Of a stretch of DNA of 64,000 nucleotides, positions 30,799 through 43,588 are shown in pieces. A program made the translations under genes and the position numbers. The notes under the pieces were generated by a model that saw nothing but the letters and a program-made list of their open reading frames with translations, had not been told where the DNA came from and searched no databases. The first letter of the stretch is position 1; every line of letters begins with the position of its first letter. The DNA is taken from the NCBI GenBank assembly GCA_036346395.1, contig CM070613.1, positions 22,314,818 to 22,378,817 on the forward strand. The letters run 5' to 3'. The stretch is from Hsuehochloa calcarea. Lineage: Eukaryota > Streptophyta > Magnoliopsida > Poales > Poaceae.

Positions 30799-33246
30799 TG
30801 TAATATTCTGAAAAAAAATAAATAATAATAATAATAATAATAACGTCTTAAGGGCCGGTGCGTAATTAATTAAATTAGATATGTGAAAATAGAATATTTT
30901 AGAATTTTACGGAGGGACTAGACTGTGCGAGGTATAAAAAGATCGTGGGGATTCTAGAAAAAAAAAACCCTAGCCACATTTTTTATTCCATCGTGCGCCA
31001 CCATCATTTTTGTTCTTTGCTCAGCTTTGATCGCCATCACCGTGCACACCATCACACGCGGCGTTAGCGTTGCTCGCTCTTTGCGTAGGTGCGCCTACCG
31101 CGTGGCGCAGCGCTACGTGCTAGCGCCGCTAACGCGTCGCTGCCGTGGCTTTGCTCGCAGAGTTGCCGTTGGCCAATGCGGGTCATCTCGAGTTGTCGCT
31201 CGGCCAATCACTACGGCGTGAGGACCCAAATGACCTCGCTGCTGCGTGATTTTCGCTGCACCTCGTTTTCCAACCCATGTGCATGTGAGTGTACCTAATT
31301 ACCTAGCGTTGATCCTGCATGCATGCAGACATCTAGCACTAAGTTAATTAGCTTGGCAAATTCGTTTTGTATGCATGCCGTAGGAAATTGGTTGCTGCGG
31401 CTAGTAAGAAATTTGTTTCATGTAATTATCTTTGTAGTTGAAGGCTTAATCAACACATGAGAGAATAGGAGAAAAGAAGTTAAGATCCGGATTCTTGTGG
31501 GTAACGATCTGTAATTTCGTTTCGTCTCATTTTATTGTTTTATTTAGAGATTAGAATTTAGATTAATTAGAGAGGTTTTAGAATTTCTAACCGAGAGGAC
31601 GATTAATAGATCTGTTTAGCCTGTTGTTCTGTTGAACGATTTATTCGGATATCTTAATGGCAAATTTTGGAAATATCATCTACTAGTTAATTGTAGATAA
31701 TTTCGATATGTTTCTATAGCATATTTAATCATGTCGAGCGGACAAGTACAATTCGAGATATGAATTTTGGAAGACTGCTGTCTTTGTAGCCGTCATTTTT
31801 CGGTACTGTTTTGGTAGATCAGATATTAAAAATAGTAAATCTACTAATTATAGTTTTTGATCTACATGAAAGATGTAGATAATTGTCCAATGGTTCTGTA
31901 TAATCTAAAAACTCGAATTTTGGTTGGATAAAACAAAAGTTATGAATTTAGTAAGACCTGCTGTTCCGAAGCGGACAGATCGGTTTTCTGGGCTAAAAAC
32001 GAAGGGTTAGATGATTTAATTAGAAGTCTTCGTAATCTAAGAAAATGAGGGGAATTGTGTGTAGAATCCAGAACTGGGTGGTTTGTCGTGATCGGACTTT
32101 TGAGTCGAAAGTTACGCTCTTTTTAGTAACAGGACAGCTAGGGGTGACTATTCGGTACCGGAGAAGCGTGGTATATTTGGGGACGGGTAGGAGCGATGTA
32201 TATTGATTGCTATACTTGATGTTGTAGCTTGTATTAAAAAAATTGTGCATTTAATGTAGGAGAGGCGTCGTGCTTGTTGCCATCTTCTAGTCAAATTGTG
32301 TGTCGCAACTAGTAAAGGCAAGTGCATGGTAGACATCGATCAATGATTGATCACTGTTTCCTTTATCTTCCATTACCATTATTGTTGTGCTTTTATTTTA
32401 TTTAATTGCAAGCAAGAGATTGGTATGTTTATATCTTTGTTGACAATCATGATGAAAAGTTGGATATGATGTATATGATGGAGTGTGCATTTTTCATACA
32501 TAAGCATCGTTGCATATGAGCAGGTGATCATGAATGATCACAACTCCACGGGAGTGGAGGAGGTCCCCGATCCTTATGGAGGAACGGGCTTGAGAGTGAA
32601 TGTTGTCGCGAGCATTCACTCATGCTATACCGGTATACGCGAAAGAAGTGCATGTGGACATGTAGATTAGGGTTGCATTGATATATGAGATGAATGGGTG
32701 TGAAACAAAGAGAAATTTAACAACATGAGAATATTAATAGAAGTGCATGTGATGATAATGAAGTTATTGAATCCTGTTGGTTTATTATTGTTCGTTGTAT
32801 ATTGATGTGTTTGCTGAGTCGTGGACTCACCCTTGCTCTTTTGTTGTTTTTAGGTGATCTTCGAGAACGCCGTGACTGAGAGCGAGTAGAGCACATGGAT
32901 TAGATCCATACTTCAATCACATGATCATTTGCCATAAGAACCTTTTTATTCAATGCAGGATTACTCTAGGCCATGATAGAGGTTGAATAAAGTTTAGGAC
33001 AACGTTTTGGACTGGACTATTTGTTTCAATAATTTGGGTTCATTGGTTGATGCTATTTTGGACTATTTACAGTTATATTCCCTTGCTTATTTATTATCGC
33101 TTGATCCATAATTATGCTTGTTCTTTTGTGATCCATGGATATGTTTATTGTTGTTTTCTTCGTAATTTTATAGTGTGTCGATAATTACTAGTCCGAGAGA
33201 GTAGTGTGGTGGCATTCTAGGCTCGGTGTTGAAATGGGTGTTCTGA
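30799..33246 (+). repeat. 5' LTR of the chromovirus
   Basis: Starts TGTAATATTCTG followed by an AATAAT microsatellite, with a GC-rich stretch at 31020-31270 and the palindrome TATACCGGTATA at 32626-32637. Its end GGGTGTTCTGA is a mutated form of GGGTGTTACA. Confidence 0.9.
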
Positions 33247-33506
33247 TTGGTATCAGAGCGGGCTTTAGGTCCGTGGTGAATAGATTAACAACATAGGCAA
33301 ACTAAAATTGTTAAAATTTGTTTTAGTATTAGTAAATCAACTAAAATTTGCTAATGGTTAAACATTCTAAAATTTGACACACTAGTGCACAGTAGGTTAG
33401 AGAGAGGTACGATCATCGTTTTACGCTTCCGTTATGTTGTTTATTGATGCATGATTTTATTTTGACCTTTGAACTCATTGTGTATTGTTGATTGTGGTTG
33501 ATAGCT

Positions 33507-34620
33507 ATGCCGAGGGGTAGAGGACGTGGTCGTGGTGGCCGCGCTCGTGGAGGTCGGGCCGCGCGGCGGGTCCGTGGAGCCACCTCCCAAAGCGAGATGA
33601 GTCGAGTCGAGGGGTTCTTTGTTGACCCGCCTCCGGTTGGGGTCCAGGATGAGACCCCCGCTTTGCTGAGAGAGTTGGTAGGAGAGATCCGTGCTCTTCG
33701 TCAACAGGTGCCGGCAGCCCCTGTTGCTGCAGCATCTGTTGTTGCTCCTGTCGCACCTCCACCGGTTCCTGAGGCGCGGATGACACTTCGAGAGTGGATG
33801 GGGTTGAGGTTGGATCCGCTTGTGGCGGGTACACCGTCCAGCGTGGCGACCGGGTTGCGCTATATGGAGAGGCGGTTTGGAGCTTTAGAGATGTCCTCAC
33901 ATCGAGGGTCCGCTTTGTGGCCTTTCATTTGAAGAACAGCGAGATATTTGGTGGGAGGGCGTGTTGTCTTCGAGGACCGCCACTCAAGGGCGACCACTTG
34001 GGAGGACTTTGTTGATCAGTTCAAGGGAAAGTTCTACCCTACTCTTTTGTTGAAAAGATGGAGGTTGCCTTGACGACCTTTGCTCAAGGGAAGAGGTCTA
34101 TTCTTCGAGTATGAGGTCGAGTTCAACAACTTGGTTCGCTTTGTCCCTTCAAGAGTGAACGATGATCTTCGTAAAGCCAAGAGGTTCCGTCGGGTCTCAC
34201 CTCGAGTACCGGCATGTGTTGGGAGCTACTCCACTCCGTGACTACTCTGTTGTGGAGCAAGCTAGGGGCATGGAGTTGGAGATGCGACTCACAAAGGCGA
34301 CAAGCCTCGGTGGATGGTAGCTTCGGTGGTGACCGTAAGAGGAGCTCTAGTGAGGGAAGTGGGTCATTCTCATGACACCCGCCAAGAAATTCAAGGAGGA
34401 CCGCAGATCCTTCAAGCCTAAGCAATCGAGGCCGTTCTCTTCTTGGCACCTCGTCCTTTGCAGTACTCGGCTCTTCGTCTGCCCAGGCGGGGCATGCTTT
34501 GCTTTAAGTGCGGTGATGGACATCGCGCCATCGAGTGCTCTTGGACGGAGATTGCCGCGGTGTGGCCGATCGGGTCACAAGGAGCGGTGTGTCGCGTAAC
34601 CCGCTAGTGTGATCAAGTGG
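33507..34620 (+). pseudogene. Gag of the chromovirus
   Basis: Starts MPRGRGRGRGGRARGGRAAR, a basic N-terminus, with LLRELVGEIRALRQQV and then the capsid part split over several frames (EFNNLVRFVP-like at 34110-34145, RDYSVVEQARGMELEM-like at 34238-34280). Near 34490 lie the zinc knuckle CFKCGDGHRAIECSW and a second finger CGRSGHKERC. The frame changes every 50-200 bases in GC-rich stretches. Confidence 0.8.
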
Positions 34621-35430
34621 GAGCTCGTGCCATCTTCTTCTTGATGGGTCCGCCGAGGATCTTTCCGGATGATGATCGCTCCTCCGGCCACGCCACTTCC
34701 TTCACTTGGGCGCCTCGGAGGGTACTATCGGCACCGCCACCTTCGCACCGCTCAGTTGCACGACCGCTTTACTCGCACCGCCACAGCAGATTGTCGGGGC
34801 TCGCCGCCCGGCGTCGTCTTCTTCGCCATGGCGCCACCGAGTGTACGCCATGCCCACAATGAGTCCGCGGGTCGCCCCGACGTGGTGCAGTACTTTGCTT
34901 GTGGATTCGCTTGATGCTTTAGTCCTTTTGATTCAGGGCTACCTTTTCGTTTGTCTCGACGGCGTTTGCTAGGAGAGCGAACTTGAGTATCTGATGGATT
35001 TCTCGATTAGTGTTAGTTAGCTCTCCGGGGAATTATTGCGAGCTCTCTTGCTTGTCCTGGGTGTTCTATTGTCATTGATGGAGAGAAGTTCACGGCGAAC
35101 TCGATAGTTATTCAAATGGAGCCGCTCGACGTTATCTTGGGTATGGATTGGTTGCACTCTTATCGAGCCGTGATATCTCGTTTCAGAGAACAAGATGTGC
35201 GCACTCGACCCGTGGGAGACTTTGACCTTTCAGGAGTGCGCCCGCGCTCTCTTTCGATACCGGATTTGTTCCGGTCGCGTGCGATGAAAATCGGGCTTCT
35301 TTTAGCTCTTGCTGAGAAACCGAGTGTGGCTTCGCAGATTGAGGAGATTCCAGTGGTTAGTGATTATCCAGATGTGTTTCCTACCGAGCTTAGGGCTTGC
35401 CACTGCGCGAGACGTGGAGTTTCAGATTGA
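34620..35430 (+). pseudogene. Protease region of the chromovirus
   Basis: The recognisable part is MEPLDVILGMDWLHSYRAVI (35116 onward), the protease end typical of Gypsy elements, followed by the linker EIPVVSDYPDVFPTEL that leads into RT. The active-site part at about 34830-35000 is badly shifted: SCTTLLVDSLDA at 34884-34920 resembles its expected D-[ST]-G surroundings. Confidence 0.65.
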
Positions 35431-36827
35431 TCTTGTTCCGGGTACTCGTCCCATCTCGATGTCTCCATATCGACTAGCACGTCCGTTTCAGGACGAGTTG
35501 AAGAAGCAATTGGATGATTTGTTGGCTAAAGGTTTGATCAGGCGTAGCGTATCGCCGTGGGGAGCTCCTGTTCTATTCACGAAAAGAAGGATGGGAGTTG
35601 GCGCATGTGTGTTGATTACCGTGCGCTTAATGCAGTCACAATCAAGAATAAATATCCATTGCCCCGCATTGAGGACTTGTTTGATCGGTTGAATGGAGCT
35701 CAAGTATTCTCCAAGATCGATCTCCAGTCAGGGTATAATCAAATCCGTGTGCGTGAACAGGATGTAGAGAAGACTGCTTTCTCCACCAGGTATGGGCATT
35801 ATGAATTCAAAGTTATGTCTTTTGGATTGACTAATGCACCTGCCGTTTTTATGGAGACCATGAACAACATGTTACATGAGTATCTAGATGACTTCGTGGT
35901 GGTGTTCATTGATGATATTCTTATCTATTCCAAGACCAATGAGGATCATGAGCGTCATTTGAGGTTGGTTTTAGATACTTTGAGAGACCACAAGTTCTAT
36001 GCTAAGTTGAAGATGTGTGAGTTCTGGATTCAGAAGTGAGTTTTCTCGGTCATGTGATAAATCCTCAAGGCATTGCTGTTGATCCTAGTAAGGTCTCTAC
36101 AGTGGTGGATTGGAAGAGGCCGACTAATGTGAAGGAGGTGAGGAGTTTCTTGGGCTTGGCTGGTTATTATCGGTATTTTGTGCAGGATTTCTCTATCATC
36201 GCCAAACCGATGTCTCAGCTTACTCAAAAAGGTGTGAGATTCCAGTGGACTGATGAGTGTGAGCGCAGTTTCTGCACTTTGAAAGAGAGGTTGGTGACCT
36301 CTCCTATTCTCACTCTTCCCGAACCAGGGAAGCGATTCACAGTCTTTTCAGATGCGTCTCGAGTGGGTCTTAACTGTGTTCTCATGCAAGATAGTAAGGT
36401 GATTGCTTATGCGTCGAGACAGTTAAAGAAGTACGAGTAGAATTATCCCACTCATGATTTGGAGTTGGCTGCGGTTGTCTTTGCTCTCAAGATTTGGAGG
36501 CATTATCTATACGGCGAGCCTTGTGATATTTTCACAGATCACAAGAGTCTCAAGTATATCTTCACTCAGAAGGATCTGAATTTGAGGCAAAGGAGGTGGT
36601 TGGAGTTGATCAAGGATTATGATCTTACTATTCAGTATCATCCAGGCAAGGCCAATGTTGTTGCAGATGCTCTTAGTCGCAAGGCGACTCCCGCTACTCT
36701 AGATTGCCTTATTGCTGATTTTGATCGCATGGGTATATCCTATTGTTATGCGGGCACATCACATGTTGAGACACGATTGATCCTTGAGTCATCTATTCGC
36801 ATCGCAGCGGAAAGCACAACAAAGTGA
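35431..36827 (+). pseudogene. Reverse transcriptase and RNase H of the chromovirus
   Basis: RT has DGSWRMCVDYRALNAVTIKN, VFSKIDLQSGYNQIRV (catalytic Asp), FGLTNAPAVFMETMN and the active site VVFIDDILIYSK (about 35900-35935). After one shift at 36038 comes FLGHVINPQGIAVDPSKV and RSFLGLAGYYRYFVQDFS. RNase H follows: FSDASRVGLNCVLMQ, ASRQLKKYE then a TAG, HDLELAAVVFALKIWRHYLY and DHKSLKYIFTQKDLNLRQRR. This AT-richer part has few breaks: one shift and one stop. Confidence 0.92.
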
Positions 36828-38260
36828 CCGGTTATTACAGGAGGTTAGGAAGGCGTCGGATGAGGGTAAAGAGGGTGATTTTAGCATGGACGATTTCGGT
36901 GCTTTGAGGTTTAAAGGCCGCTTTGCGCCGCAAAAGGCGGAGGTCAAAGATGATATCTTGAGGGAGGCACATCGCACTCCGTACACTGTTCATCCTGGTG
37001 AGACTAAGATGTATCGAGATTTGAAACATAATTTTTGGTGGAAAAGAATGAAGGTGGATATTGCTAACTATGTGGCTTCTTGTGGTGTTTGTCAGCAAGT
37101 GAAAGCTGAGCACAAGCGCCCCGCAGGTTGTTGCGCCTTTGGAGGTTCCCAGTGGCCTTGGGATGATATCTCTATGGACTTTGTGGTGGCGTTACCTGCG
37201 TACGCCGCGAGGAAAGATGCGATTTGGGTAGTGGTGGATCGATTCAAAGAAGTTCACGCACTTCATTCCTATTCGCACGACAAATTCAAATGAGTGATCT
37301 AGCTCCTATTTATGTGCGTGAAATAGTAAGACGCATGGTGTGCCCAAGACCATCGTTTACGCGAGGACGCGAAGTTTGTCTCCAAGTTCTGGGAGAGTCT
37401 GCAGAGTGCATTGGGCACACAGCTCCGCCTTAGTACAAAGATTTCACCCACGCATGGATGGGCAATGAGCGCACTATTCGGACTTTGGAGGATATGTTGC
37501 GATCTTGCGTTTTGTCTTGGAAGGGTAGTTGGGAGGACCCGATTGCCACTTGCGAGTTTGCTTATAATAATAGTTACCATTCCAAGATTAGAGCCGCGCC
37601 ATTTGAGGTTCTCTATGGGCGGAAGTGCGGATCGCCACTTTGTTGGGATGCGCTGGAGAGAAGGCAATTTTGGTCGATTTGGATTCGAAGACCGTTGAGC
37701 GTGTGGCCATGGTGAGGCAGAATCATTAGCGGCTCGAGTAGACGAAAAGCTATGCCGATATGAGGAGGCGTGACTTGAGTTTGCGGTGGGTGACCAGTGC
37801 TCTTGAGAGTGTCTCCCACTAAAGGCATTGTCCGATTCGGTACCAAAGGGAAGCTTAGCCCGAGGTACGTTGGACCGTTCTCGATTATTGCAAGAATTGG
37901 GAAGTTAGCCTACCGCCTGGACCTTCTTGAGTCCATGCGTGGAGTTCACAATGTGTTTCACGTCTCGATGCTGAGAAAGTTTTTGAGAGACCCAGAGCAT
38001 AAGATTTCATTAGAGCCGCTGACTATTGAGCAAGATCTCACAATTGAGTCGCGTCCGGCGCGCATTCTGGAGAGGTCGGAGCGAGTGCTGAGGCACAAGA
38101 CGTTAGTATACGTCAAGGTCTTGGACGATTGTCGAGAGAGAAGCGACTTGGGAGTTGGAGTCTCGCATGCGCGAGCAATATCCGGAGTTGTTCACGTCCG
38201 GTACGTGTTATTTTGTTGTTTAATTTCAGCAGTGTAGTTTTTCTTTGAGTAGAATGGCGA
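36784..38260 (+). pseudogene. Integrase and chromodomain-type tail of the chromovirus
   Basis: The zinc finger is intact: HRTPYTVHPGETKMYRDLKH then CGVCQQVK (about 36970-37105). The core starts DDISMDFVVALPAYAARK. The second Asp region is shifted (37340-37440), and the Glu lies in MGNERTIRTLEDMLRSC, where GQSERTIRTL is expected. The C-terminus has RYVGPFSIIARIGKLAYRL and HNVFHVSMLRKFLRDPEHKI. In a third frame TWELESRMREQYPELF (about 38140-38190) gives the chromodomain-like end of Tekay/Del elements, which targets chromatin. Confidence 0.85.
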
Positions 38261-38295
38261 GTAGAATTCGGCGAATTCTGTTAAGGGGAGTAGAA

Positions 38296-38314
38296 TGTAA
38301 TATTTTGAAAAATA

Positions 38315-38347
<33 letters not shown>

Positions 38348-40774
38348 GTCTTAAGGGCCGGTGCGTAATTAATTAAATTAGATATGTGAAAATATAATAT
38401 TTTAGAATTTTACGGAGGGACTAGACTGTGCGAGGTATAAAAAGATCGTGGGGATTCTAGAAAAAAAAACCCTAGCCACATTTTTTATTCCGTCGTGCGC
38501 CGCCATCATTTTTGTTCTTTGCTCAGCTTTGATCGCCATCACCGTGCACACCATCACACGCGGCGTTAGCGTTGCTGCTTCGCCGCGTGGAGGTGCGCCT
38601 CACGTGAGCGTGTGCGCTACGTGCTAGCGCTCGGCTAACCGCGTCGCCTGCCAGGGCTTTGCCTGCGTAGTTGCTGCCGTTGGCCAACGCGGGGTCATCC
38701 TGGAGTTGTCGCTCGGCCAATCACTACGGCGCGCGTGAGGACCCAGCCGACTGGCTGCTGCTGCGTGATTTTCTGCCTGCAGCCTCGTTTTCCAACCCAG
38801 GTGCATGTGAGTGTACCTAATTACCTAGCGTTGATCCTGCATGCATGCAGACATCTAGCACTAAGTTAATTAGCTTGGCAAATTCATTTTGTATGCATGC
38901 CGTAGGAAATTGGTTGCTGCGGCTAGTAAGAAATTTGTTTCATGTAATTATCTTTGTAGTTGAAGGCTTAATCAACACATGAGAGAATAGGAGAAAAGAA
39001 GTTAAGATCCGGATTCTTGTGGGTAACGATCTGTAATTTCGTTTCGTCTCTGTTTCGCTGTTTTATTTAGATATTAGAATTTAGATTAATTAGAGAGGTT
39101 TTAGAATTTCTAACCGAGAGGACGATTAATAGATCTGTTTAGCCTGTTGTTCTGTTGAACGATTTATTCGGATATCTTAATTGCAAATTTTGGAAATATC
39201 ATCTACTAGTTAATTGTAGATAATTTCGATATGTTTCTATAGCATATTTAATCATGTCGAGCGGACAAGTACAATTCGAGATATGAATTTTGGAAGACTG
39301 CTGTCTTTGTAGCCGTCATTTTTCGGTACTGTTTTGGTAGATCAGATATTAAAAATAGTAAATCCACTAATTAGAGTTTTTGATCTACATGAAAGATGTA
39401 GATAATTGTCCAATGGTTCTGTAGAATCTAAAAACTCGAATTTTGGTTGGATAAAACAAAAGTTATGAATTTAGTAAGACCTGCTGTTCCGAAGCGGACA
39501 GATCGGTTTTCTGGGCTAAAAACGAAGGGTTAGATGATTTAATTAGAAGTCTTCATAATCTAAGAAAATGAGGGGAATTGTGTGTAGAATCCAGAACTGG
39601 GTGGTTTGTCGTGATCGAACTTTTGAGTCGAAAGTTACGCTCTTTTTAGTAACAGGACAGCTAGGGGTGACTATTCGGTACCGGAGAAGCGTGGTATATT
39701 TGGGGACGGGTAGGAGCGATGTATATTGATTGCTATACTTGATGTTGTAGCTTGTATTAAAAAAATTGTGCATTTAATGTAGAGAGGCGTCGTGCTTGTT
39801 GCCATCTTCTAGTCAAATTGTGCGTCGCAACTAGTAAAGGCAAGTGCATGGTAGACATCGATCAATGATTGATCACTATTTCCTTTTTCTTCCATTACCA
39901 TTATTGTTGTGCTTTTATTTTATTTAATTGCAAGCAAGGGATTGGTATGTTTATATCTTTGTTGACAATCATGATGAAAAGTTGGATATGATGTATATGA
40001 TGGAGTGTGCATTTTTCATACATAAGCATCGTTGCATATGAGCAGGTGATCATGAATGATCACAACTCCACGGGAGTGGAGGAGGTCCCCGATCCTTATG
40101 GAGGAACGGGCTTGAGAGTGAATGTTGTCGTGAGCATTCGCTCATGCTATACCGGTATATGCGAAAGAAGTGCATGTGGACATGTAGATTAGGGTTGCAT
40201 TGATATATGAGATGAATGGGTGTGAAACAAAGAGAAATTTAACAGCATGAGAATATTAATAGAAGTGCATGTGATGATAATGAAGTTATTGAATGCTGTT
40301 GGTTTATTATTGTTCGTTGTATATTGATGTGTTTGCTGAGTCGTGGACTCACCCTTGCTCTTTTGTTGTTTTTAGGTGATCTTCGAGAACGCCGTGACTG
40401 AGAGCGAGTAGAGCACATGGATTAGATCCATACTTCAATCACATGATCATTTGCCATAAGAACCTTTTTATTCAATGCAGGATTACTCTAGGCCATGATA
40501 GAGGTTGAATAAAGTTTAGGACAACGTTTTGGACTGGACTATTTGTTTCAATAATTTGGGTTCATTGGTTGATGCTATTTTGGACTATTTACCTAGTTAT
40601 ATTCCCCTTGCTTATTTAGTATCGTTTGATCCATAATTATGCTTGTTCTTTTGTGATCCATGGATATGTTTATTGTTGTTTTCTTGCTGTAATTTTATAG
40701 TGTGTCGATAATTACTTAGTCTGAGAGAGTAGTGTGGTGGCATTCTAGGCTCAGTGTCGGGCTGGGGTGTTACA
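38296..40774 (+). repeat. 3' LTR of the chromovirus
   Basis: Starts TGTAATATTTTG and ends GGGGTGTTACA. It is near-identical to the 5' LTR over long AT-rich stretches (for example 31400-32250 against 38920-39770) but differs by many small indels in the GC-rich part (38540-38800). The palindrome TATACCGGTATA is at 40148-40159. Confidence 0.92.
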
Positions 40775-40779
40775 ATATT

Positions 40780-42060
40780 GCTGTAATTTTAAGTTCATTA
40801 TCTGATTCTGATGCTGCTAATCTTTGGCATATGCGCCTTGGGCATATGAGTGATCTTGGATTGACAGAACTGAGCAAGAGAGAACTTCTTGATAGACATA
40901 GCATCGGCAAACTGAAATTTTATGAGAACTGTGTGTTTGGCAAATACAAGAGGGTGAGATTCAATACTTCAGTTCATACTACAGAAGGTATTTTGGATTA
41001 TGTGTATTTTGATTTATGGGGGCCATCTACCAAGACATCGCTAGGAGGTGCTACCTATATGTTAACAATTATTGATGATTACTCTAGAAGAGTGTGACCT
41101 TATTTCTTGAAGCATAAATCAGAAGTATTTTCAATATTTAATGGGTGGAAGACTATGATTGAAAAGCAAACTGAAAAGAAGGTAAAGAAACTTCGCACTG
41201 ATAATGGGATGGAATTTTGTTCTAATGAATTTGAATCATATTGCAAGACTGAAGGCATTGTCAAGCACTACACCATTCCCCATACTCCTCAACAAAATGG
41301 TGTAGCTGAGCGTATGAACATGACCATTATTTTCGAGGCCCGTTGAATGTTGTCTAATGCAGATTTGTATAAGTATTTTTGGCTTGAAGCCGCTTCCACT
41401 GTTTGCTATTTTATTAATCGGTCACCCTCCATTGTAATTAAAAAGAAGACTCCAATTGATGTATGGTTTGGTTCTCCAGCAAATTATTCAGAATTGAATT
41501 TTTTTTGTTGTAATGCTTATGCTCATGTTGATAATGGAAAATTAGAGCCTAGAGCTGTTAAGTGCATCTTTCTTGGTTATAAATCTGGTGTCAAAGGATA
41601 TAAGTTATGGAATCCTGAAACACGTATGGTTGTGATTAGCATAAATATTGTCTTTAATGAATCTGCTATGCTTCATGATATACTGCCTACTAATGTTTCT
41701 ATTAAGAGTGAGCAGAATTCAAGTGTTCAGGTGGATCATCTTATTAGTACAGATAACACATCAGATAAGGAAAATATTGTTGTTCATGATGCACCTATTG
41801 TTGAGAATCCTCCTATTATTGAGCAGTCACCACAACAATCCATTGCAGTTGATAGACCTAGGAAGGAGATTAATCCACCCAAGAGGTTGATTGAAGAAGC
41901 TAATATTGTTGCTTATACTTTGAGTGTGGCAGAAGAAATTGAAGGTAACACAGAACCTTCATCATGCTATGATGCTATTGATTCCACTAATTGTAATAAG
42001 TGGATAACCGTTATGCATGATGAGATTGTGTCACTTGAAAAGAATAACACTTGGAACTAG
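40780..42060 (+). pseudogene. Integrase of the Tork-like Copia
   Basis: The N-terminal zinc region reads LWHMRLGHMSDLGLTEL then FYENCVFGKYK, where the first Cys of the usual C-x2-C is Tyr. The core has YFDLWGPS, LRTDNGMEF and PQQNGVAERMN, giving the D, D and E. Stops at 41096 and 41344 interrupt the frame. The C-terminal part (LEPRAVKCIFLGYKSGVKGY) leads to the linker before RT. Confidence 0.88.
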
Positions 42061-43541
42061 TGAAATTGCCAAAGGAGAAGAAGCTTGTTTATTGTAAGTG
42101 GGTTTTCAAAAGAAAGGAAGGTATTTCTTCTATTGAACCAGTAAGGTATAAAGCAAGGTTGTTTTCTAAAGGTTATAGTCATATTCCAGGTATTAACTTT
42201 AATGATGTCTTTTCCCCTGTTGTGAAGCATAGTTCTATTCGCACTTTACTCAGTATTGTTGCTATGCATGATTATGAACTTGAGCAATTAAATGTTAAAA
42301 CCGCATTCCTACATGGGGAGTTAGAAGAAGACATTTATATGGACCAACCTGAGGGTTTTGTTATACCTGGAAAAGAACACATTGTTTGTAGATTAAATAA
42401 ATCTCTTTATGGTTTGAAGCAATCTCCTAGGCAATGGTACAAGAGATTTGACTCTTTTATGCTCTCTCATAATTTTAAGCTATATGATTATGATAGTTGT
42501 GTTTATTTAAAGACTGTCAATGGTTTAGCTATTTATTTGCTTCTCTGTGTTGATGATATGTTGATTGCTGCAAAAAATAAGTCAGAAATAGCAAAACTGA
42601 AAGTACAATTGAGTAATGAATTTGAGATGAAAGACTTAGGTGTAGCAAAGAAAATTCTTGGCATAAAGATTATTAGAGAGAAAAAATTCGACAAGTTATA
42701 CCTTAGTCAACAAGGTTATATTGAGAAAGTCCTTAGTCGTTTTCATATGCATGATGCAAAACCAGTGAGTACTCCATTAGCTTTGCATTTCAGATTATCT
42801 TCAACTTTATGTCCCGAGTCAGATTATGATATCGAGTACATGTCTAGAGTTCCATATTCCAGTGCAGTTGGTTCTCTTATGTATGCCATGGTTTGTTCTC
42901 GTCCTGATTTATCTCATGCACTGAGTGTTGTTAGTAGATACATGGCTAATCCTGGAAAAGAGCATTGGAAAGCAGTTCAGTGGATTTTCAGATATTTGCG
43001 TGGCACTTCTAATGCTCGTTTGCAGTTTGGGAATTCTAGAGATGAACTTGTTGGTTATGTTGACTCTGATTATGCTGGCGATTTGAACAAAAGGAGGTCT
43101 CTCACAGGTTATGTTATCACCATTGGTGGTTGTGCTATTAGCTGGAAGGCAAGTTTGAAAGCTACTGTTGTCTTATCTACTACTGAAGCAGAATATATGG
43201 CTATTTCTGAAGCTTGTAATGAAGGTATTTGGTTGAGAGGTTTGTACACCGAGCTTTGTGGAGATAATTCTTGTACTACCATATTTTGTGATAGTCAAAG
43301 TGCTATATGTATTACAAAGGATCAGATGTTCCATAAAAGAACAAAGCATATTGATATGAGATATCACTTTATTCGAGGTGTTATTGTTGAAGGTGATGTC
43401 AAGGTGTGCAAGATAAGTACTCATGATAATCCAGCTGATATGATGACAAAGCTCAAACTTAGTTGGTATTACAGCTTAGTCCTAGAGACTAGTTGGTGCA
43501 CGTTGATTTTTATCTTATTGTGGAGATATTTTAGTGATTGA
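42051..43541 (+). pseudogene. Reverse transcriptase and RNase H of the Tork-like Copia
   Basis: A 496-codon open frame, intact across RT and RNase H: YKARLFSKGYSHIPGINF, LNVKTAFLHGELEEDIYM, NKSLYGLKQSPRQWYKRF, LLLCVDDMLIAAKN, GYVDSDYAGDLNKRRSLTGY, LSTTEAEYMAISEACNEG, HIDMRYHFIRGVIVEGDVKV. Motif A normally reads LDVKTAFL with a catalytic Asp, here Asn, and YVDDML has become CVDDML. The enzyme would probably be inactive despite the long frame. It has no start of its own, being the end of a polyprotein. Confidence 0.92.
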
Positions 43542-43588
43542 TGATTCTTCATTATGCTACAAGAGGAAATTCGTCTCAAGGTGGAGAT

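Larger units (their letters stand above)
30799..40774 (+). mobile_element. Tekay-like Ty3/Gypsy chromovirus
   Basis: Two LTRs of about 2.45 kb (30799-33246, 38296-40774) flank gag-pol on the plus strand. The primer site TGGTATCAGAGC lies at 33248-33259 and the polypurine tract TTAAGGGGAGTAGAA at 38281-38295. Domain order is gag, protease, RT, RNase H, integrase, chromodomain-type tail, as in chromoviruses. The 5-bp repeat ATATT to the right (40775-40779) pairs with the sequence left of the TRIM, not of this LTR. Frames are broken, mostly in the GC-rich gag and integrase parts. Confidence 0.92.
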
